A stretch of DNA of 32,637 bases from Flavobacterium sp. GTDB lineage: Bacteria > Bacteroidota > Bacteroidia > Flavobacteriales > Flavobacteriaceae. The notes below the pieces were generated by a model. That model saw only the letters and a list, made by a program, of their open reading frames with translations, ran no database searches and was not told where the DNA came from. A program made the translations under genes and the position numbers. Location of the stretch: positions 1 to 32,637 of the forward strand of contig VEQT01000032.1 of NCBI GenBank assembly GCA_018883065.1, read 5' to 3'. Positions 24,401 through 32,541 of this stretch are shown here, piece after piece. Position 1 is the stretch's first letter. The number at the start of each line of letters is the position of its first letter.

Positions 24401-26235
24401 CTACTGGAACCTATTATGCTTCACAAACGGTAGATGGTTGTGAGAGTGTTACTCGAGCAGCTGCTACAGTTTCATTAATTAATAGTGGTACTTGGCTAGG
24501 AGGCAATGGCTCTTGGAATAATGCGGTAAACTGGTGCGGCGGAATCCCTACCGCATCAACCAATGTTGTGATTTCAAATGGAAACCCAGTTCTAGACGTT
24601 AGCCATACGGTAGCTTCGGGCAGTAGCCTTACGCTAAACGGCACCGCTTCTTTAACCATCAACCCCAACGCAATCCTTACCATTGCAGGCACTGCCGATT
24701 TTGGTGGAAAATCTGTAACGCTTAAATCAGATGGAACTGGCGATGCAGCCATCGGTCAAGTTACAGGTACTTTATCTAATGCTACAAATGTAACGGTAGA
24801 ACGTTATGTTCGTTCTAAACGCGCTTGGCGCGCCTTGACTTCGCCACTCAAAGGAAGTGCTAACAACTCAATTTTTGCTACTTGGCAAAATGCAGGAGTT
24901 ACACCAGTTTCTCCTTTTAATACAGGTGTTGAATTATGGGGTCCAAGCGGAACGGGTATGGCAACAGGGCCTGCCTATAATATTAGACAATATACCACTT
25001 CGGGTTGGGCAGATGTAACCAATACACAAAACAGTAATTTGTTTACCACTGACGCTAATAATGCCTATATGGTTTTTGTAACGGGTGGATATGGTAGCGG
25101 GAATATTGGAAATGGCCAATCAGCAGCCACTACGCTCAAAGCGACAGGTCAGTTAATTACGGGGCCTGTAAGTTTTGCGGTTACTAGCGCACGCCATACT
25201 TTGGTGGGGAATCCATTTGCCAGCCCTTTAAGTCCAGCCGCAATTATGGCAGGCAATACCCAAGACAACTTGTATACTAATATTTGGATGTGGGATCCGG
25301 CTATCAGTACCAATGGTGCATACGTAAACTACGATGCAAGCATCAATAGTGGAACTTTTTCTGATAATTCAGGTAGTTATACGTCTTCATCGGCAGCCAT
25401 CCAAAGTGGACAAGCTTTCTTTGTGCGTGCTGTATCAGGTACAGATAGCTTAACGCTCACAGAATCCATGAAATCTAGCTCCATTTCAAATACGTTTAGA
25501 AACAACAACAGTATTGCTGCTTCGGTATTTCGATTGAGTTTTGCCAAACAAGTTGGTACCGAGTGGATGCCATTAGATGGTGCTATAGCAGCTTTTTATG
25601 AAGCCGCCAATGCTGCAGTTGATCCCGCCGATGGAACCAAAATGGTGAATTCATCCGAAAATATGGCCTTAGTTCGTGGTACGACCAATTTGTCAATCGA
25701 ACATTATCCATTGGTAAATGCCACTGATCAATTGAATGTCAAAATCTGGAACACGCAACAAGCGCATTACAAACTCAGACTCAACACCGAAGAATTTACC
25801 ATGATGGGTGTAGAGGCTTGGTTACAGGATTTATTCACCGGTACCAGTCAACAACTTAATTTGGATGGCAGCGTGCAAGAGTATGAGTTTGATGTAGATC
25901 CAACCGTGTCGGCTAGTAGCGGAACTCGCTTTAGAATTGTATTTACCAACACGGCTTTGGCAGTAACAAACCCAACACAAGGCGAGTTGAGCATTTATCC
26001 AAATCCGGCCACGGGTGGTAAAGTAACCGTTTCATTGCCAAGTGGAAACTTTGAAGATTGTAGCTACCAACTCATTAATGTACTCGGCCAAGTAGTTCGT
26101 CAAGATCAAATTGAAAACAGAAATGGCTCCCAAGTTTCTATTTCCACTGTGGGCTTGCCCAATTCTTGGTATGCTTTGCGTATCATCAAAGAGAATAGTG
26201 TTGTGTGCCAAGGTAAATTAATCATCAAAAACTAA
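18421..26235 (+). CDS. Giant T9SS-exported surface protein (adhesin-like)
   Basis: A 2604-residue protein. A Sec signal lies at about 27-43 (LLTILILFLSFGVWG) after an extended N-region. Residues about 60-640 contain beta-helix strands including autotransporter-associated repeats (NTYTGDTEINAGELWIGS near 213, and a second near 341). An IPT/TIG-like Ig domain lies near 785-860 (GNTITINGTNLGSVTVVKVG), then a long Thr/Ser/Gly/Asn-rich beta-helix to about 1690, cysteine-containing Ig-like repeats near 1680-2020 including two 75-residue near-identical copies, and a closing beta-rich region. The last 88 residues (LSIYPNPATGG onward, ending GKLIIKN) are a T9SS type A sorting domain, so it is exported across the outer membrane and attached to the surface. 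Role in adhesion is inferred from architecture. A small sorting-tail gene follows 7 bp later. Confidence 0.9.
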   Translation: MNTSTQNIGFTNISKQTAAFGRGNSKTLLTILILFLSFGVWGQTTYDWLSTAPDGNWKQGAGGARWNPGGLWDEPPFGILRFNNDNQRTMTNNVAGTYSQHRIIFESSSTLSRTIGGNPVRLFDNSGADPKIENLSSAGHTISFNVEGDGTTDPLEMNPTNGDLTFGGTVNNQGTDILIYGDNGKQIIYNGVISGTGKFIINQNSIARFNASNTYTGDTEINAGELWIGSSGNISSSSSIFLGKGGTLTTVAKFWLSNSTGGTTFARNITVNNGNYNTRVIGGLNSSNTHIFSGNITGSSATHLTLSANTAGGTTSFTGIISEITTQVDIQGSGTVSLGNANTYTGKTYILGSALTLAVANALPVGNNAGIVHVGAATTLNLGAFNLGSSTASANSAGKLDFDANTTINLASSGSFFYYFKASDDQTWGATTITINNWSGFPGRSGSGNKIFIGSSASLSAGQLGKINFTGYGTGATQLATGEVVPAGGMNPGFETIPVSSNGWTLSGADGTFSTPTSGPRSGTYRLQHLMSNTSTNTAGHSSGFSVTIPSAGTNYVHVIGYVAASGSSPTALVEAISTNGGTTRSGFSATPGTGYTRFTASGIGTGGARYYPRFNYTSGSSGSNTTFSFDDIFIYTSTSSTTDVTAPLAASSLGVTRSGSNNVLAWTDGTDAGVGIDGTLILRCTGNVTGSLTALNSAIRNQAFYGTTGLITISDGTNTWTVVSNGTSTGASGGFTDANNADVTYAVFMRDIAFNYSSGVATYLTGPPTITASGGVVASSPGSGTSGFVGNTITINGTNLGSVTVVKVGGSGGTSVSIASQSATTLTFTAINAGGTIYVENASGGVTSTESYTNSGFRTTADGGWNTGGTWLGGNVPPSSASNNVTIAHNVTSTSGNVDVGRLTVNSSVTLTITASTSITVNTASTNSGTITNNGTLILAAAYTNSGTLTMNGTLQMNNGSSIVTTSPAFGSSSTLNYNQGGGSSSKITQALEWPSSNGPTNLNITNNTWVQLNGDRSLAGNLTVTNGSLQGTGGVTRILTMNGTTQTITVSTSAGGTIYGTDNGSNNDLTLTIASGSTTTFTGDATGAGQNDDEKKFRNVTVTGTLILQRGILVKGGTFTVNGTLQINSNGYVQSTNGVAPTYGASSLLLYNTTGSFGRGLEWSAITGAGYPNNVQVSNNTTLNVNNGANVARQMAGTLTVDSGSTLSLEGMTIANPTVIGLTVLGNVVNNGTVTLSTSTERLKCANFTNNTGATTTLSSNVGGDLELTSSLLDNATFNSNNRAVFFTGSGVQDVNGSGVFNIDYIVSTKPSGSIRMLTNLLVEAPNTGNAITLTNSTDILDLNGFTLTLGKSGLASTVTGSGSIKGSASSNISILGTGALGTINFDQTTPGTTNALQNLTINRTSTGTVTLGSALTVGDTLTLTNGTLTVGANTLTYSGSSISRTSGAIDASNGSATVAFTNGTGFTLPASLFSGNVNNLTMNGAGGITLGSATTVAGTLTLTSGDIITSSTNTLTLTSAASISGGSSSSYIEGPLDRTLANGSSFTYPIGSSTNYRPISLQSVVATGTPVVRVTMAETGATTTDGGATISGLLSARNWNVATVSGTFTSATLNITEDSLVNGTSTIAKATTNQAGTYASVGSSTVSSGAITSPAGQTVGFYAIGTLCTNPTSGGTVAGGETICSGGDPTAFTSSAAASVNVGTLEYKWQSSTTSSSSGFSDISGETGATYNIPSGLTTTTYYKRLARVNCKSDWTGAAESNVLTVTVRPEFTAGAIATTGQTICYGGTPSEIGSTTAASGGNNSITYSWRSSADSYTAAISGATSETYTPPAGLTTTTSYRRYANDGTCNTTPTVSTGTWTVTVNTNPSAPSASAQSFCSANSPTVASLVATGTAIQWYDTASNGNLLASSSSLTAGTYYASQTVDGCESTRTSVVATIITNPSAPSASAQSFCSANSPTVSSLVAIGTAIQWYDAASNGNLLASSSSLTTGTYYASQTVDGCESVTRAAATVSLINSGTWLGGNGSWNNAVNWCGGIPTASTNVVISNGNPVLDVSHTVASGSSLTLNGTASLTINPNAILTIAGTADFGGKSVTLKSDGTGDAAIGQVTGTLSNATNVTVERYVRSKRAWRALTSPLKGSANNSIFATWQNAGVTPVSPFNTGVELWGPSGTGMATGPAYNIRQYTTSGWADVTNTQNSNLFTTDANNAYMVFVTGGYGSGNIGNGQSAATTLKATGQLITGPVSFAVTSARHTLVGNPFASPLSPAAIMAGNTQDNLYTNIWMWDPAISTNGAYVNYDASINSGTFSDNSGSYTSSSAAIQSGQAFFVRAVSGTDSLTLTESMKSSSISNTFRNNNSIAASVFRLSFAKQVGTEWMPLDGAIAAFYEAANAAVDPADGTKMVNSSENMALVRGTTNLSIEHYPLVNATDQLNVKIWNTQQAHYKLRLNTEEFTMMGVEAWLQDLFTGTSQQLNLDGSVQEYEFDVDPTVSASSGTRFRIVFTNTALAVTNPTQGELSIYPNPATGGKVTVSLPSGNFEDCSYQLINVLGQVVRQDQIENRNGSQVSISTVGLPNSWYALRIIKENSVVCQGKLIIKN
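24031..24222 (+). repeat. Direct repeat copy 1 inside the surface protein gene
   Basis: First copy of a 192-bp block repeated with a 225-bp (75-codon) period, encoding an Ig-like module with PSAPSASAQSFCSANSPTV and IQWYD motifs. The two copies differ at four positions by eye. Confidence 0.9.
24256..24447 (+). repeat. Direct repeat copy 2 inside the surface protein gene
   Basis: Second copy of the 192-bp block, offset by exactly 225 bp and in frame. Near-identity at DNA level, including third codon positions, indicates recent duplication or gene conversion. Confidence 0.9.
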
Positions 26236-26242
26236 GCGAGTC

Positions 26243-26500
26243 ATGAAAACAGTTTTAAATAGAGTAGTACTTGTACTTTTTATCATGTGTATCAACAGCA
26301 GCAGTTATGCCTACAAGGATTATAGCGAAGACGATCAGCAACTTATGGGTGGCTATATAGAAAACGCCGCTTCAAATGATAACCCCGACGCACCGGGAGG
26401 AGATCCTGGTGTGGCGCCTATAAACGATTACCTACCTATTTTACTCCTGGGCGCAATTGGGCTAGGCTTTGTCTGTAGTCGCAAACGCCGAACAGTATAA
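26243..26500 (+). CDS. Small exported protein with PID-CTERM-like sorting tail
   Basis: An 85-residue protein with a signal peptide (about 1-23, cleaved near SSYA-Y), a short acidic mature part, the linker NPDAPGGDPGVAPINDY, a single membrane helix (about 64-78, LPILLLGAIGLGFV) and a basic end (SRKRR). Short motif, helix and basic cluster form the tripartite tail recognised by exosortase-type enzymes; the PIND motif suggests the PID-CTERM class I recall from Bacteroidota. It starts 7 bp after the giant T9SS protein gene, so the two are co-transcribed, an arrangement I recall as common in flavobacteria. Function unknown; it may be a processed surface peptide or help display the large protein. 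Confidence 0.7.
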   Translation: MKTVLNRVVLVLFIMCINSSSYAYKDYSEDDQQLMGGYIENAASNDNPDAPGGDPGVAPINDYLPILLLGAIGLGFVCSRKRRTV

Positions 26501-26503
26501 TAC

Positions 26504-26537
26504 AAAAAAAACGCAGCCTTAAAGCTGCGTTTTTTTA
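26504..26537. terminator. Bidirectional terminator
   Basis: ACGCAGC (26511-26517) and GCTGCGT (26524-26530) form a 7-bp stem flanked by an A-run on the left and a T-run on the right. It can end both the plus-strand surface operon and the minus-strand peptidase gene. Confidence 0.9.
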
Positions 26538-26553
26538 TTTGCTATTTTTTTAA

Positions 26554-28689
26554 CTACTTGTTGTTCTCAATCACGTAATCCAAAACCTTTTTCATGAGGT
26601 GTACTCTGTCTTTACCCTGTACATTGTGTTTGTGCATGGGGTAGGGGAAAAAGTCAACCTGTTTTTGGGCTTCAATAAATTTCTTGATTAAGGAGAAATT
26701 GTTTTGCATCACCACTACGTCATCAGAGGTACCGTGAATTAGTAATAATTTGCCCTTTAGATTTTTCACGTAATTCAATGTGCTGGCTTGGTCAAACCCT
26801 TCTTTGTTTTCGGTAGGTGTGTCCATGTAGCGTTCGCCATACATCACTTCGTAATAATTCCAATCGGTAACTGGTCCGCCGGCAACACCTACTTTAAATA
26901 CATCGGGTTTGCGCAACATCAACGACGTCGTCATGAATCCTCCGTAGCTCCAGCCGTGCACGGCCAGGCGATTGGCATCAACATAGGGTAACGATTTCAA
27001 GTACTCAACTCCCTTTAATTGGTCGTCCATCTCGTTCACACCTAAGTTGCGGTGAATTACACTTTCGAACGCAAATCCCCGGTTGTCTGACCCTCGGTTG
27101 TCAAGTGTGAACACCAAATAGCCTTGTTCGGCCATCCAGTACATCCACAAATTGGCGCCGTCCAAAAACGAATTGGTGATCATCTGCGCATGCGGTCCGC
27201 CATATACATAGACTAAAACGGGGTATTTTTTGGAAGGATCAAAATTGCTGGGCTTAATCAAACGCGTATATAAATCAGTGGTGCCATCGCCCGATTTGAT
27301 GGTTTTTATTTCGGCTGATCCCAATTGGTAGCCATTATATTTATTGGCGCTTTCCAAGAGTAATTTGCTATTTCCTTTCGCATCAATCAAGCAGGATTTT
27401 GAAGGCGTATTGTGGTTACTGTATTCGTCAAAAATCCATTTTCCGTCAGTCGAAATAGAAACTGTATGCACACCGGCATCTTTGGTCAGTACAGTTTGTT
27501 TGCCTTTTAGGGTCACTTTATAGGCTAACATATTGAGCGGGTTTTCTCCTGTGGCTGAAAAATAAATTTCGTTTCCATCGGGGCTGTTGCCCAAAATTTC
27601 ACGAGCTGGAAATGCATTTTGCGTGAGTTGTTTAATCAATTTTCCTTCAATTGAGTAGTAGTACAAGTTTTGGAATCCACTTTGCTCGCTAAACCAAACA
27701 AAATTGTTGGAATTGGCCGAAGGAAAATAAGCCGGATGTTCGGGCTCAACCCATTTGCTGTTTTGTTCGCGAAGGATAGTTCGCACATACGCTCCAGTAG
27801 TCGCATCATAAAGGTTCAAGGACATGTCGTTTTGCCCGCGATTCAGTTCGGCAATCAACACATATTTTTCATCAGGAGTCCACGAAACATTGGTTAAGTA
27901 ATCGTCGGCTTGGCCTTTTGGACTGATGAAAACAGTTTGTTGCGTGTTAAAATTGTAAATGCCCAAGCGTGGTTTTTCGCTCTTTTGCCCAATCATCGGA
28001 TACTTAATTGATTCTAACGTACCAGGCGTTGTGGTGATGTCTAAGAGGGGATAATCGGCTACGTCGCTTTGGTCTTTTTGGTAAAAAGCCAAATAATTTG
28101 ATTTTGGTGACCAAAATATACCGTTCTCTATCCCAAATTCGTTACGAGCAATAAACTGTCCCGATACGATAGCTGAGTTGCTTTCGTTGGTTATGGTGAT
28201 CGTTTTTTGATCGGCGGTTAGGACAAATAAATTATTTTTTTCGGTATAAGCCAACAGTTTTTTAGTTGAATCCCAAGTTTGGTTTTCGCTGTTTTCGCTG
28301 GTTTTAGCCAACAATTTTCCGGTTTTAGTTGCAGTAGAGTAGGTGTAGTAAGCGCCATCTGCAGAAACCAACAATTGCATCCCATCGATCCAACTTACCC
28401 CAAAAAAGTTTTTCAGGTTGGTAGATAATGCCGCATTCAAATCAGCCAAAGTAATATATTCGATTGCTTTGGAATTGCTAGTCGAGGCCTGCATCATTTT
28501 GGTCCAGGAATCGGTGTAGTACACATAGGAATTGCTGTTGGGAATCCACTGAAAACCAGTGAGTTTATCGGCGCGAAAAGCACGGTTTTGCTGTAGCACG
28601 CTCTCGTCTAAGCTAATTTGTTTCAATTGTGCATGGCCAATCGTTGTGACAAAAACCAAGGCAATGAGTGTATAAAATGTTGTTTTCAT
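26554..28689 (-). CDS. S9 family peptidase (dipeptidyl-peptidase IV-like)
   Basis: A 711-residue secreted serine peptidase. Signal peptide at about 1-20 (MKTTFYTLIALVFVTTIGHA). Residues about 30-460 form the N-terminal beta-propeller (DPPIV-type; EFGIENGIFWSPKSNYLAFY near 187 is characteristic), and about 470-711 the alpha/beta hydrolase domain. Catalytic residues: Ser581 in GWSYGG, Asp in GTSDD (656-657), and His in MHKHN (686 or 688). Such enzymes remove X-Pro or X-Ala dipeptides from peptides in the periplasm, supporting protein use as a nutrient. It is a single gene ending at the bidirectional terminator. The exact dipeptide preference is not readable from sequence. Confidence 0.93.
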   Translation of the reverse strand: MKTTFYTLIALVFVTTIGHAQLKQISLDESVLQQNRAFRADKLTGFQWIPNSNSYVYYTDSWTKMMQASTSNSKAIEYITLADLNAALSTNLKNFFGVSWIDGMQLLVSADGAYYTYSTATKTGKLLAKTSENSENQTWDSTKKLLAYTEKNNLFVLTADQKTITITNESNSAIVSGQFIARNEFGIENGIFWSPKSNYLAFYQKDQSDVADYPLLDITTTPGTLESIKYPMIGQKSEKPRLGIYNFNTQQTVFISPKGQADDYLTNVSWTPDEKYVLIAELNRGQNDMSLNLYDATTGAYVRTILREQNSKWVEPEHPAYFPSANSNNFVWFSEQSGFQNLYYYSIEGKLIKQLTQNAFPAREILGNSPDGNEIYFSATGENPLNMLAYKVTLKGKQTVLTKDAGVHTVSISTDGKWIFDEYSNHNTPSKSCLIDAKGNSKLLLESANKYNGYQLGSAEIKTIKSGDGTTDLYTRLIKPSNFDPSKKYPVLVYVYGGPHAQMITNSFLDGANLWMYWMAEQGYLVFTLDNRGSDNRGFAFESVIHRNLGVNEMDDQLKGVEYLKSLPYVDANRLAVHGWSYGGFMTTSLMLRKPDVFKVGVAGGPVTDWNYYEVMYGERYMDTPTENKEGFDQASTLNYVKNLKGKLLLIHGTSDDVVVMQNNFSLIKKFIEAQKQVDFFPYPMHKHNVQGKDRVHLMKKVLDYVIENNK

Positions 28690-28751
28690 AAGAAATAATT
28701 TAGTGGGTATAAAAATACTAAAACCGAGTAGGTATTTGGTGTTTTGGGTAA

Positions 28752-28780
28752 AATAAAAAACCCAATCTTTCGACTGGGTT
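28752..28780 (-). terminator. Rho-independent terminator of the thrS-infC-rpmI-rplT operon
   Basis: On the minus strand AACCCA and TGGGTT form a stem with a 10-nt loop, followed by TTTTTATTTT. It lies about 38 bp after the rplT stop. Confidence 0.8.
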
Positions 28781-28818
28781 TCTATAGTAAGTGAGTAAAA
28801 ATCGAGTTGATAAAACGT

Positions 28819-29163
28819 TTATTTTACTTTATTAAGTACAGCTTTGAAAGCTTCTGGGTGGTTCATTGCTAAATCGGCAAGAACTTTACGGTTCAATTCG
28901 ATGTTGTGTGCTTTTACTTTACCCATAAATTGAGAATAACTCATTCCTTCTAAACGAGCTCCAGCGTTAATACGTTGGATCCATAAAGCGCGGAAGTTTC
29001 TTTTGTTTTGCTTTCTGTCGCGGTAAGCATAAACCATTGCTTTTTCCACGGCATTTTTAGCCACTGTCCAAACGTTTTTACGACGACCAAAGAACCCTTT
29101 GGCTTGCTTCATTATCTTTTTTCTTCTTGCTCTTTTAGCAACTGAATTTACTGATCTTGGCAT
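28819..29163 (-). CDS. rplT: 50S ribosomal protein L20
   Basis: A 114-residue protein, the usual length for L20, which binds 23S rRNA early in large-subunit assembly. The N-terminal [20 protein letters not shown] is the basic extension, followed by [32 protein letters not shown] and [17 protein letters not shown]. It is the last gene of the thrS-infC-rpmI-rplT operon, about 100 bp after rpmI. In other bacteria L20 represses its own operon by binding the leader of the rpmI-rplT message; whether it does so here is unknown. Confidence 0.97.
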   Translation of the reverse strand: MPRSVNSVAKRARRKKIMKQAKGFFGRRKNVWTVAKNAVEKAMVYAYRDRKQNKRNFRALWIQRINAGARLEGMSYSQFMGKVKAHNIELNRKVLADLAMNHPEAFKAVLNKVK

Positions 29164-29264
29164 AATTTTTTTGTTTTTTTGTAGCAGGCGTCCTGAATTG
29201 AATCAAAGGAACTTTGTAGGCCGTACTCCAAGGTTATTAAATTGTTTTTTAACCTAACGAACAA

Positions 29265-29462
29265 CTAGATGATTCGTAATTGTTGTTTTACACTTTTCAT
29301 ATCGGTACTGTGTACCAAGGCTGAATGTGTCAACGCTAACTTGCGTTTTTTAGACTTTTTAGTCAAGATGTGACTTTTAAAAGCGTGTTTTCTTTTAATC
29401 TTTCCAGAACCAGTAACTTTAAAACGTTTCTTGGCACTAGATTTGGTTTTCATTTTAGGCAT
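29265..29462 (-). CDS. rpmI: 50S ribosomal protein L35
   Basis: A 65-residue, very basic protein beginning [20 protein letters not shown], the L35 signature, and ending KQQLRII. It is a structural protein of the large ribosomal subunit. It lies between infC (224 bp upstream) and rplT. The long leader in front of it contains hairpins and an A16 run on the coding strand. Confidence 0.97.
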   Translation of the reverse strand: MPKMKTKSSAKKRFKVTGSGKIKRKHAFKSHILTKKSKKRKLALTHSALVHSTDMKSVKQQLRII

Positions 29463-29686
29463 TTTTTCCTAGTTTTTGATTTATTCTTACTTACTATCTT
29501 TTGGCTTTAAGTACGGGACTCTTGGCTCTATTTTTTTTTTTTTTTTGGAGCTAATCCCGCTATCCGCACTATCTCTACGAGGATAGTTGCTTCTATCGGG
29601 GCTAGGTACTTAGCGGTTAAAGTTACCGCGAGCCTCCTGGTTTATTTGTTTAAAATGTCCATTAGACATTTTCTTAACGCTTTACT
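29463..29686 (-). promoter_or_regulatory. Structured infC-rpmI intergenic leader, possible L20 control region
   Basis: This 224-bp segment holds a perfect 8-bp hairpin AAAATGTC / GACATTTT (29652-29672) just after infC, without a T-run behind it; a GGAGGCTCGCGG stretch with GCGGT / ACCGC pairing potential; and a run of 16 T on the plus strand (29531-29546, A16 in the transcript) flanked by GCTC and GAGC. Long structured leaders here are the site of L20 autoregulation in other phyla. Role inferred. Confidence 0.4.
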
Positions 29687-30241
29687 CTACTTTTTCTTCT
29701 TCGGCGCAATGAACATAATCATTCGCTTTCCTTCTAATACAGGCATCGCTTCTACTTTACCATGTTCTTCTAAATCGGTTGCCAAACGCAATAATAAAAT
29801 TTGTCCTTGGTCTTTGTAGATGATTGAACGTCCTTTAAAAAATACAAATGCTTTTAATTTTGCACCCTCTTTTAGGAATTTCTCTGCGTTTTTGCGTTTA
29901 AACTCATAATCGTGCTCATCTGTTTGCGGTCCGAAACGAATTTCTTTGATGACCACCTGTGTCGATTTTGCTTTCAAAGCTTTCTCGCGCTTTTTTTGCT
30001 CATACACGAATTTCTTATAATCCATGATTTTGCATACTGGCGGGTCGGCGTTGGGAGAAATTTCAACCAAGTCCAATTCAAATTCGTCGGCAAGTCTCAG
30101 CGCTTCGGTTATTTTAAAAACTCCAGGCTCAATGTTCTCACCCACAAGTCTAACCTCGGGCACACGAATTAAATTGTTGATTCGGTGCGCGTCTTTTTTT
30201 TCTACTCTGGGCTGATATCCCTTGTTGCTACGTATTGCTAT
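29687..30241 (-). CDS. infC: Translation initiation factor IF-3, apparent AUA start
   Basis: A 184-residue IF-3, which binds the 30S subunit and rejects non-AUG start codons. The first canonical start in frame is GTG at 30161-30163, but homologous coding sequence continues upstream ([13 protein letters not shown], then [14 protein letters not shown], the IF-3 N-domain signature). The frame is open back to a stop just beyond 30250, with no ATG, GTG or TTG. The family start (MAIRSN) aligns with an ATA at 30239-30241. Non-AUG starts in infC are known (AUU in E. coli) and let IF-3 repress its own translation. It lies 33 bp after thrS. The C-domain [17 protein letters not shown] is intact. Confidence 0.93.
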   Translation of the reverse strand: MAIRSNKGYQPRVEKKDAHRINNLIRVPEVRLVGENIEPGVFKITEALRLADEFELDLVEISPNADPPVCKIMDYKKFVYEQKKREKALKAKSTQVVIKEIRFGPQTDEHDYEFKRKNAEKFLKEGAKLKAFVFFKGRSIIYKDQGQILLLRLATDLEEHGKVEAMPVLEGKRMIMFIAPKKKK

Positions 30242-30274
30242 GACTTTAGTGTATTAGGCTTGATAAACAAGCAG

Positions 30275-32227
30275 TTAAACGTTAAATACTTTTAATGTTT
30301 TGTCGATTTCTTCTTGAACGAGCAAGGCAAATTGATCAATGGTCATGGTGTTATTGCCTCTTCCTTCTTGTCCGTGACGGCGAACAGCAATGGTTCCGTT
30401 TTTCTCTTCTTCTTCTCCAACAATCAACATGAACGGCATTTTTTGCATCTCTGCATCCCTAATTTTCTTACCAATTGTTTCGTTTCGGTTGTCAATTAGG
30501 GCGCGAATTTCGTTATTTTCTAACAGATTCAAAACTTTTTTCGCATAATTTTCATATTTCTCACTCAAAGACAGGATTATAGCTTGTTCAGGCATTAACC
30601 AAAGCGGGAAATTTCCAGCAGTGTGCTCCAATAAAATGGCAATAAATCGTTCCATCGAACCAAATGGCGCGCGGTGAATCATGACTGGTCTGTGCAGTTT
30701 GTCGTCATTGCCTTTATAAGTCAACTCAAAACGCTCGGGTAGATTGTAATCTACTTGAATGGTACCCAATTGCCACTGTCTGCCCAAGGCATCTTTCACC
30801 ATAAAATCAAGCTTAGGTCCATAGAAGGCCGCTTCGCCATATTCTACTACCGTATTCAACCCTTTATCTTTGGCTGCATTGATAATCGCATTTTCTGCTT
30901 TTTCCCAGTTTTCATCCGAGCCAATGTATTTATCTCTGTTTTCTTGGTCGCGTAACGAAATTTGAGCAGTAAAGTTTTCAAAGCCCAATGAACTGAAAAC
31001 ATAAAGTACCAAATCAATCACTTTTTTGAATTCTTCGTCCAATTGCTCGGGCGTGCAAAAAATGTGTGCGTCATCTTGAGTGAATCCCCTAACACGCGTC
31101 AATCCATGCAATTCACCACTTTGTTCGTAACGGTATACAGTGCCAAATTCGGCATAGCGTTTCGGTAAATCTTTATAAGACCATGGTTTGGTGTTATAAA
31201 TCTCGCAGTGGTGCGGGCAGTTCATGGGTTTTAACAAGAATTCTTCACCCTCAGCCGGCGTGTTTATGGGTTGGAAACTATCGGCACCATACTTAGCATA
31301 ATGTCCAGAAGTGACATATAATTCTTTTTGTCCTATATGCGGCGTGACAACTTGTTCGTAGCCTGCTTTTTTCTGTGCTTTTTTCAAAAATTGCTCTAAG
31401 CGATCGCGCAAGGCAGCACCTTTTGGTAACCACAAGGGTAAGCCTTGACCAACTTTTTGCGAAAAAGCAAACAGCTCCAATTCTTTACCTAATTTTCGGT
31501 GATCACGACGTTTGGCCTCTTCCAATAATTCCAAGTAGTCTGTTAAGTCTTTTTGTTTCGGAAATGAAACGCCGTATACCCGAGTGAGTTGTTTGTTTTT
31601 TTCATCACCTCGCCAATAGGCACCAGCAACGCTCATAATTTTCATTGCTTTGATAAAGCCTGTATTGGGTATGTGTCCGCCGCGACACAAGTCGGTAAAA
31701 GTCGCGTGGTCACAAAACGTAATGGTTCCGTCTTCAAGATTACTGATTAATTCAGTTTTGTATGGATTGTTTTCTTTGGCGTAATAGGCCAATGCTTCGG
31801 CTTTAGTGGCTGATCGCATCGTAAATTCGTGTTTCTCTCTCGCGATTTCTAATACACGATCTTCAATTTTTTTGAAGTCGGCATCGGTCACTTTGTGATC
31901 ACCAAAATCAACATCATAGTAAAAGCCCGTTTCGATAGCAGGGCCTATGGTCAATTTGATTCCGCTATATAATTCTTGCAGGGCTTGCGCCATTACGTGT
32001 GAAGTTGAATGCCAAAAAGCTTTTTTTCCGTTTACATCATTCCACGTATATAAAACTAATGATCCGTCGGTGGTTAAGGGCGTGGCTGTTTCTATCGTTT
32101 CACCATTGTAGCTAGCTGAAAGTACGTTTCTGGCTAATCCTTCACTGATGCTTTTGGCTACATCCATTGGCGTGCTGTTGGCCGCTACCGCTTTGATTGA
32201 CCCATCGGGCAAAGTAACTTGTATCAT
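30275..32227 (-). CDS. thrS: Threonyl-tRNA synthetase
   Basis: A 650-residue class II synthetase that charges tRNA-Thr. The TGS domain covers about 1-62 ([14 protein letters not shown]), the editing domain about 65-225 ([11 protein letters not shown] near 75, then [10 protein letters not shown]), the catalytic core about 240-535 with [10 protein letters not shown] (zinc ligand Cys) and [11 protein letters not shown] (motif 3), and the anticodon-binding domain the last 110 residues. I start at ATG 32225-32227; the frame is open to 32320, but that extension crosses the -7 promoter box and is not part of the family. It is the first gene of the operon with infC, rpmI and rplT. Confidence 0.96.
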   Translation of the reverse strand: MIQVTLPDGSIKAVAANSTPMDVAKSISEGLARNVLSASYNGETIETATPLTTDGSLVLYTWNDVNGKKAFWHSTSHVMAQALQELYSGIKLTIGPAIETGFYYDVDFGDHKVTDADFKKIEDRVLEIAREKHEFTMRSATKAEALAYYAKENNPYKTELISNLEDGTITFCDHATFTDLCRGGHIPNTGFIKAMKIMSVAGAYWRGDEKNKQLTRVYGVSFPKQKDLTDYLELLEEAKRRDHRKLGKELELFAFSQKVGQGLPLWLPKGAALRDRLEQFLKKAQKKAGYEQVVTPHIGQKELYVTSGHYAKYGADSFQPINTPAEGEEFLLKPMNCPHHCEIYNTKPWSYKDLPKRYAEFGTVYRYEQSGELHGLTRVRGFTQDDAHIFCTPEQLDEEFKKVIDLVLYVFSSLGFENFTAQISLRDQENRDKYIGSDENWEKAENAIINAAKDKGLNTVVEYGEAAFYGPKLDFMVKDALGRQWQLGTIQVDYNLPERFELTYKGNDDKLHRPVMIHRAPFGSMERFIAILLEHTAGNFPLWLMPEQAIILSLSEKYENYAKKVLNLLENNEIRALIDNRNETIGKKIRDAEMQKMPFMLIVGEEEEKNGTIAVRRHGQEGRGNNTMTIDQFALLVQEEIDKTLKVFNV

Positions 32228-32247
32228 TGTTTTTATTTTTGGAAGCG

Positions 32248-32277
32248 CAAATATAAGCATTGATGAAATACATACAA
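32248..32277 (-). promoter_or_regulatory. Promoter of the thrS operon
   Basis: On the minus strand TATATTTG (32248-32255) is the -7 box and TTG (32275-32277) a -33 element, separated by 19 bp. The ATG of thrS follows about 20 bp after the -7 box. Confidence 0.8.
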
Positions 32278-32427
32278 TAGGTGTGTTCTTTATATTTTGT
32301 TCTCGATTCTCGTCCTCCACCTCGATTTCATTGTACCCGGTATACTCTTTTATCTACGACTTCTTTGTTCTAACCACTTGACTTTTAGATAAGAAGAAAA
32401 GGGTAAAAAAAAGGTTTATTTTTTTGT

Positions 32428-32457
32428 TTTGTAATAGGTAAAAAGGTTTTACATTTG
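32428..32457 (+). promoter_or_regulatory. Upstream promoter P1 of a probable rRNA operon
   Basis: TTTG (32428-32431), 18-bp spacer, TACATTTG (32450-32457), a strong fit to the Bacteroidota consensus, directed out of the window. Confidence 0.7.
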
Positions 32458-32541
32458 CACCCCGCAGAATTGGAAGTTGTTCTTTGAATTTACTTGTTAC
32501 GAAGTTTAATAAAATAATTTTAAAAATAGTTTGATTAAGAC

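Noticed and set aside
20325..24752. Several minus-strand open frames of 60-130 codons inside the surface protein gene
   Set aside because: They are shadows of the repetitive Thr/Ser/Gly-rich coding sequence on the plus strand.
32228..32320. N-terminal extension of threonyl-tRNA synthetase by 31 residues
   Set aside because: It crosses the -33/-7 promoter and is absent from the family; the TGS domain begins at MIQVTLPDG.
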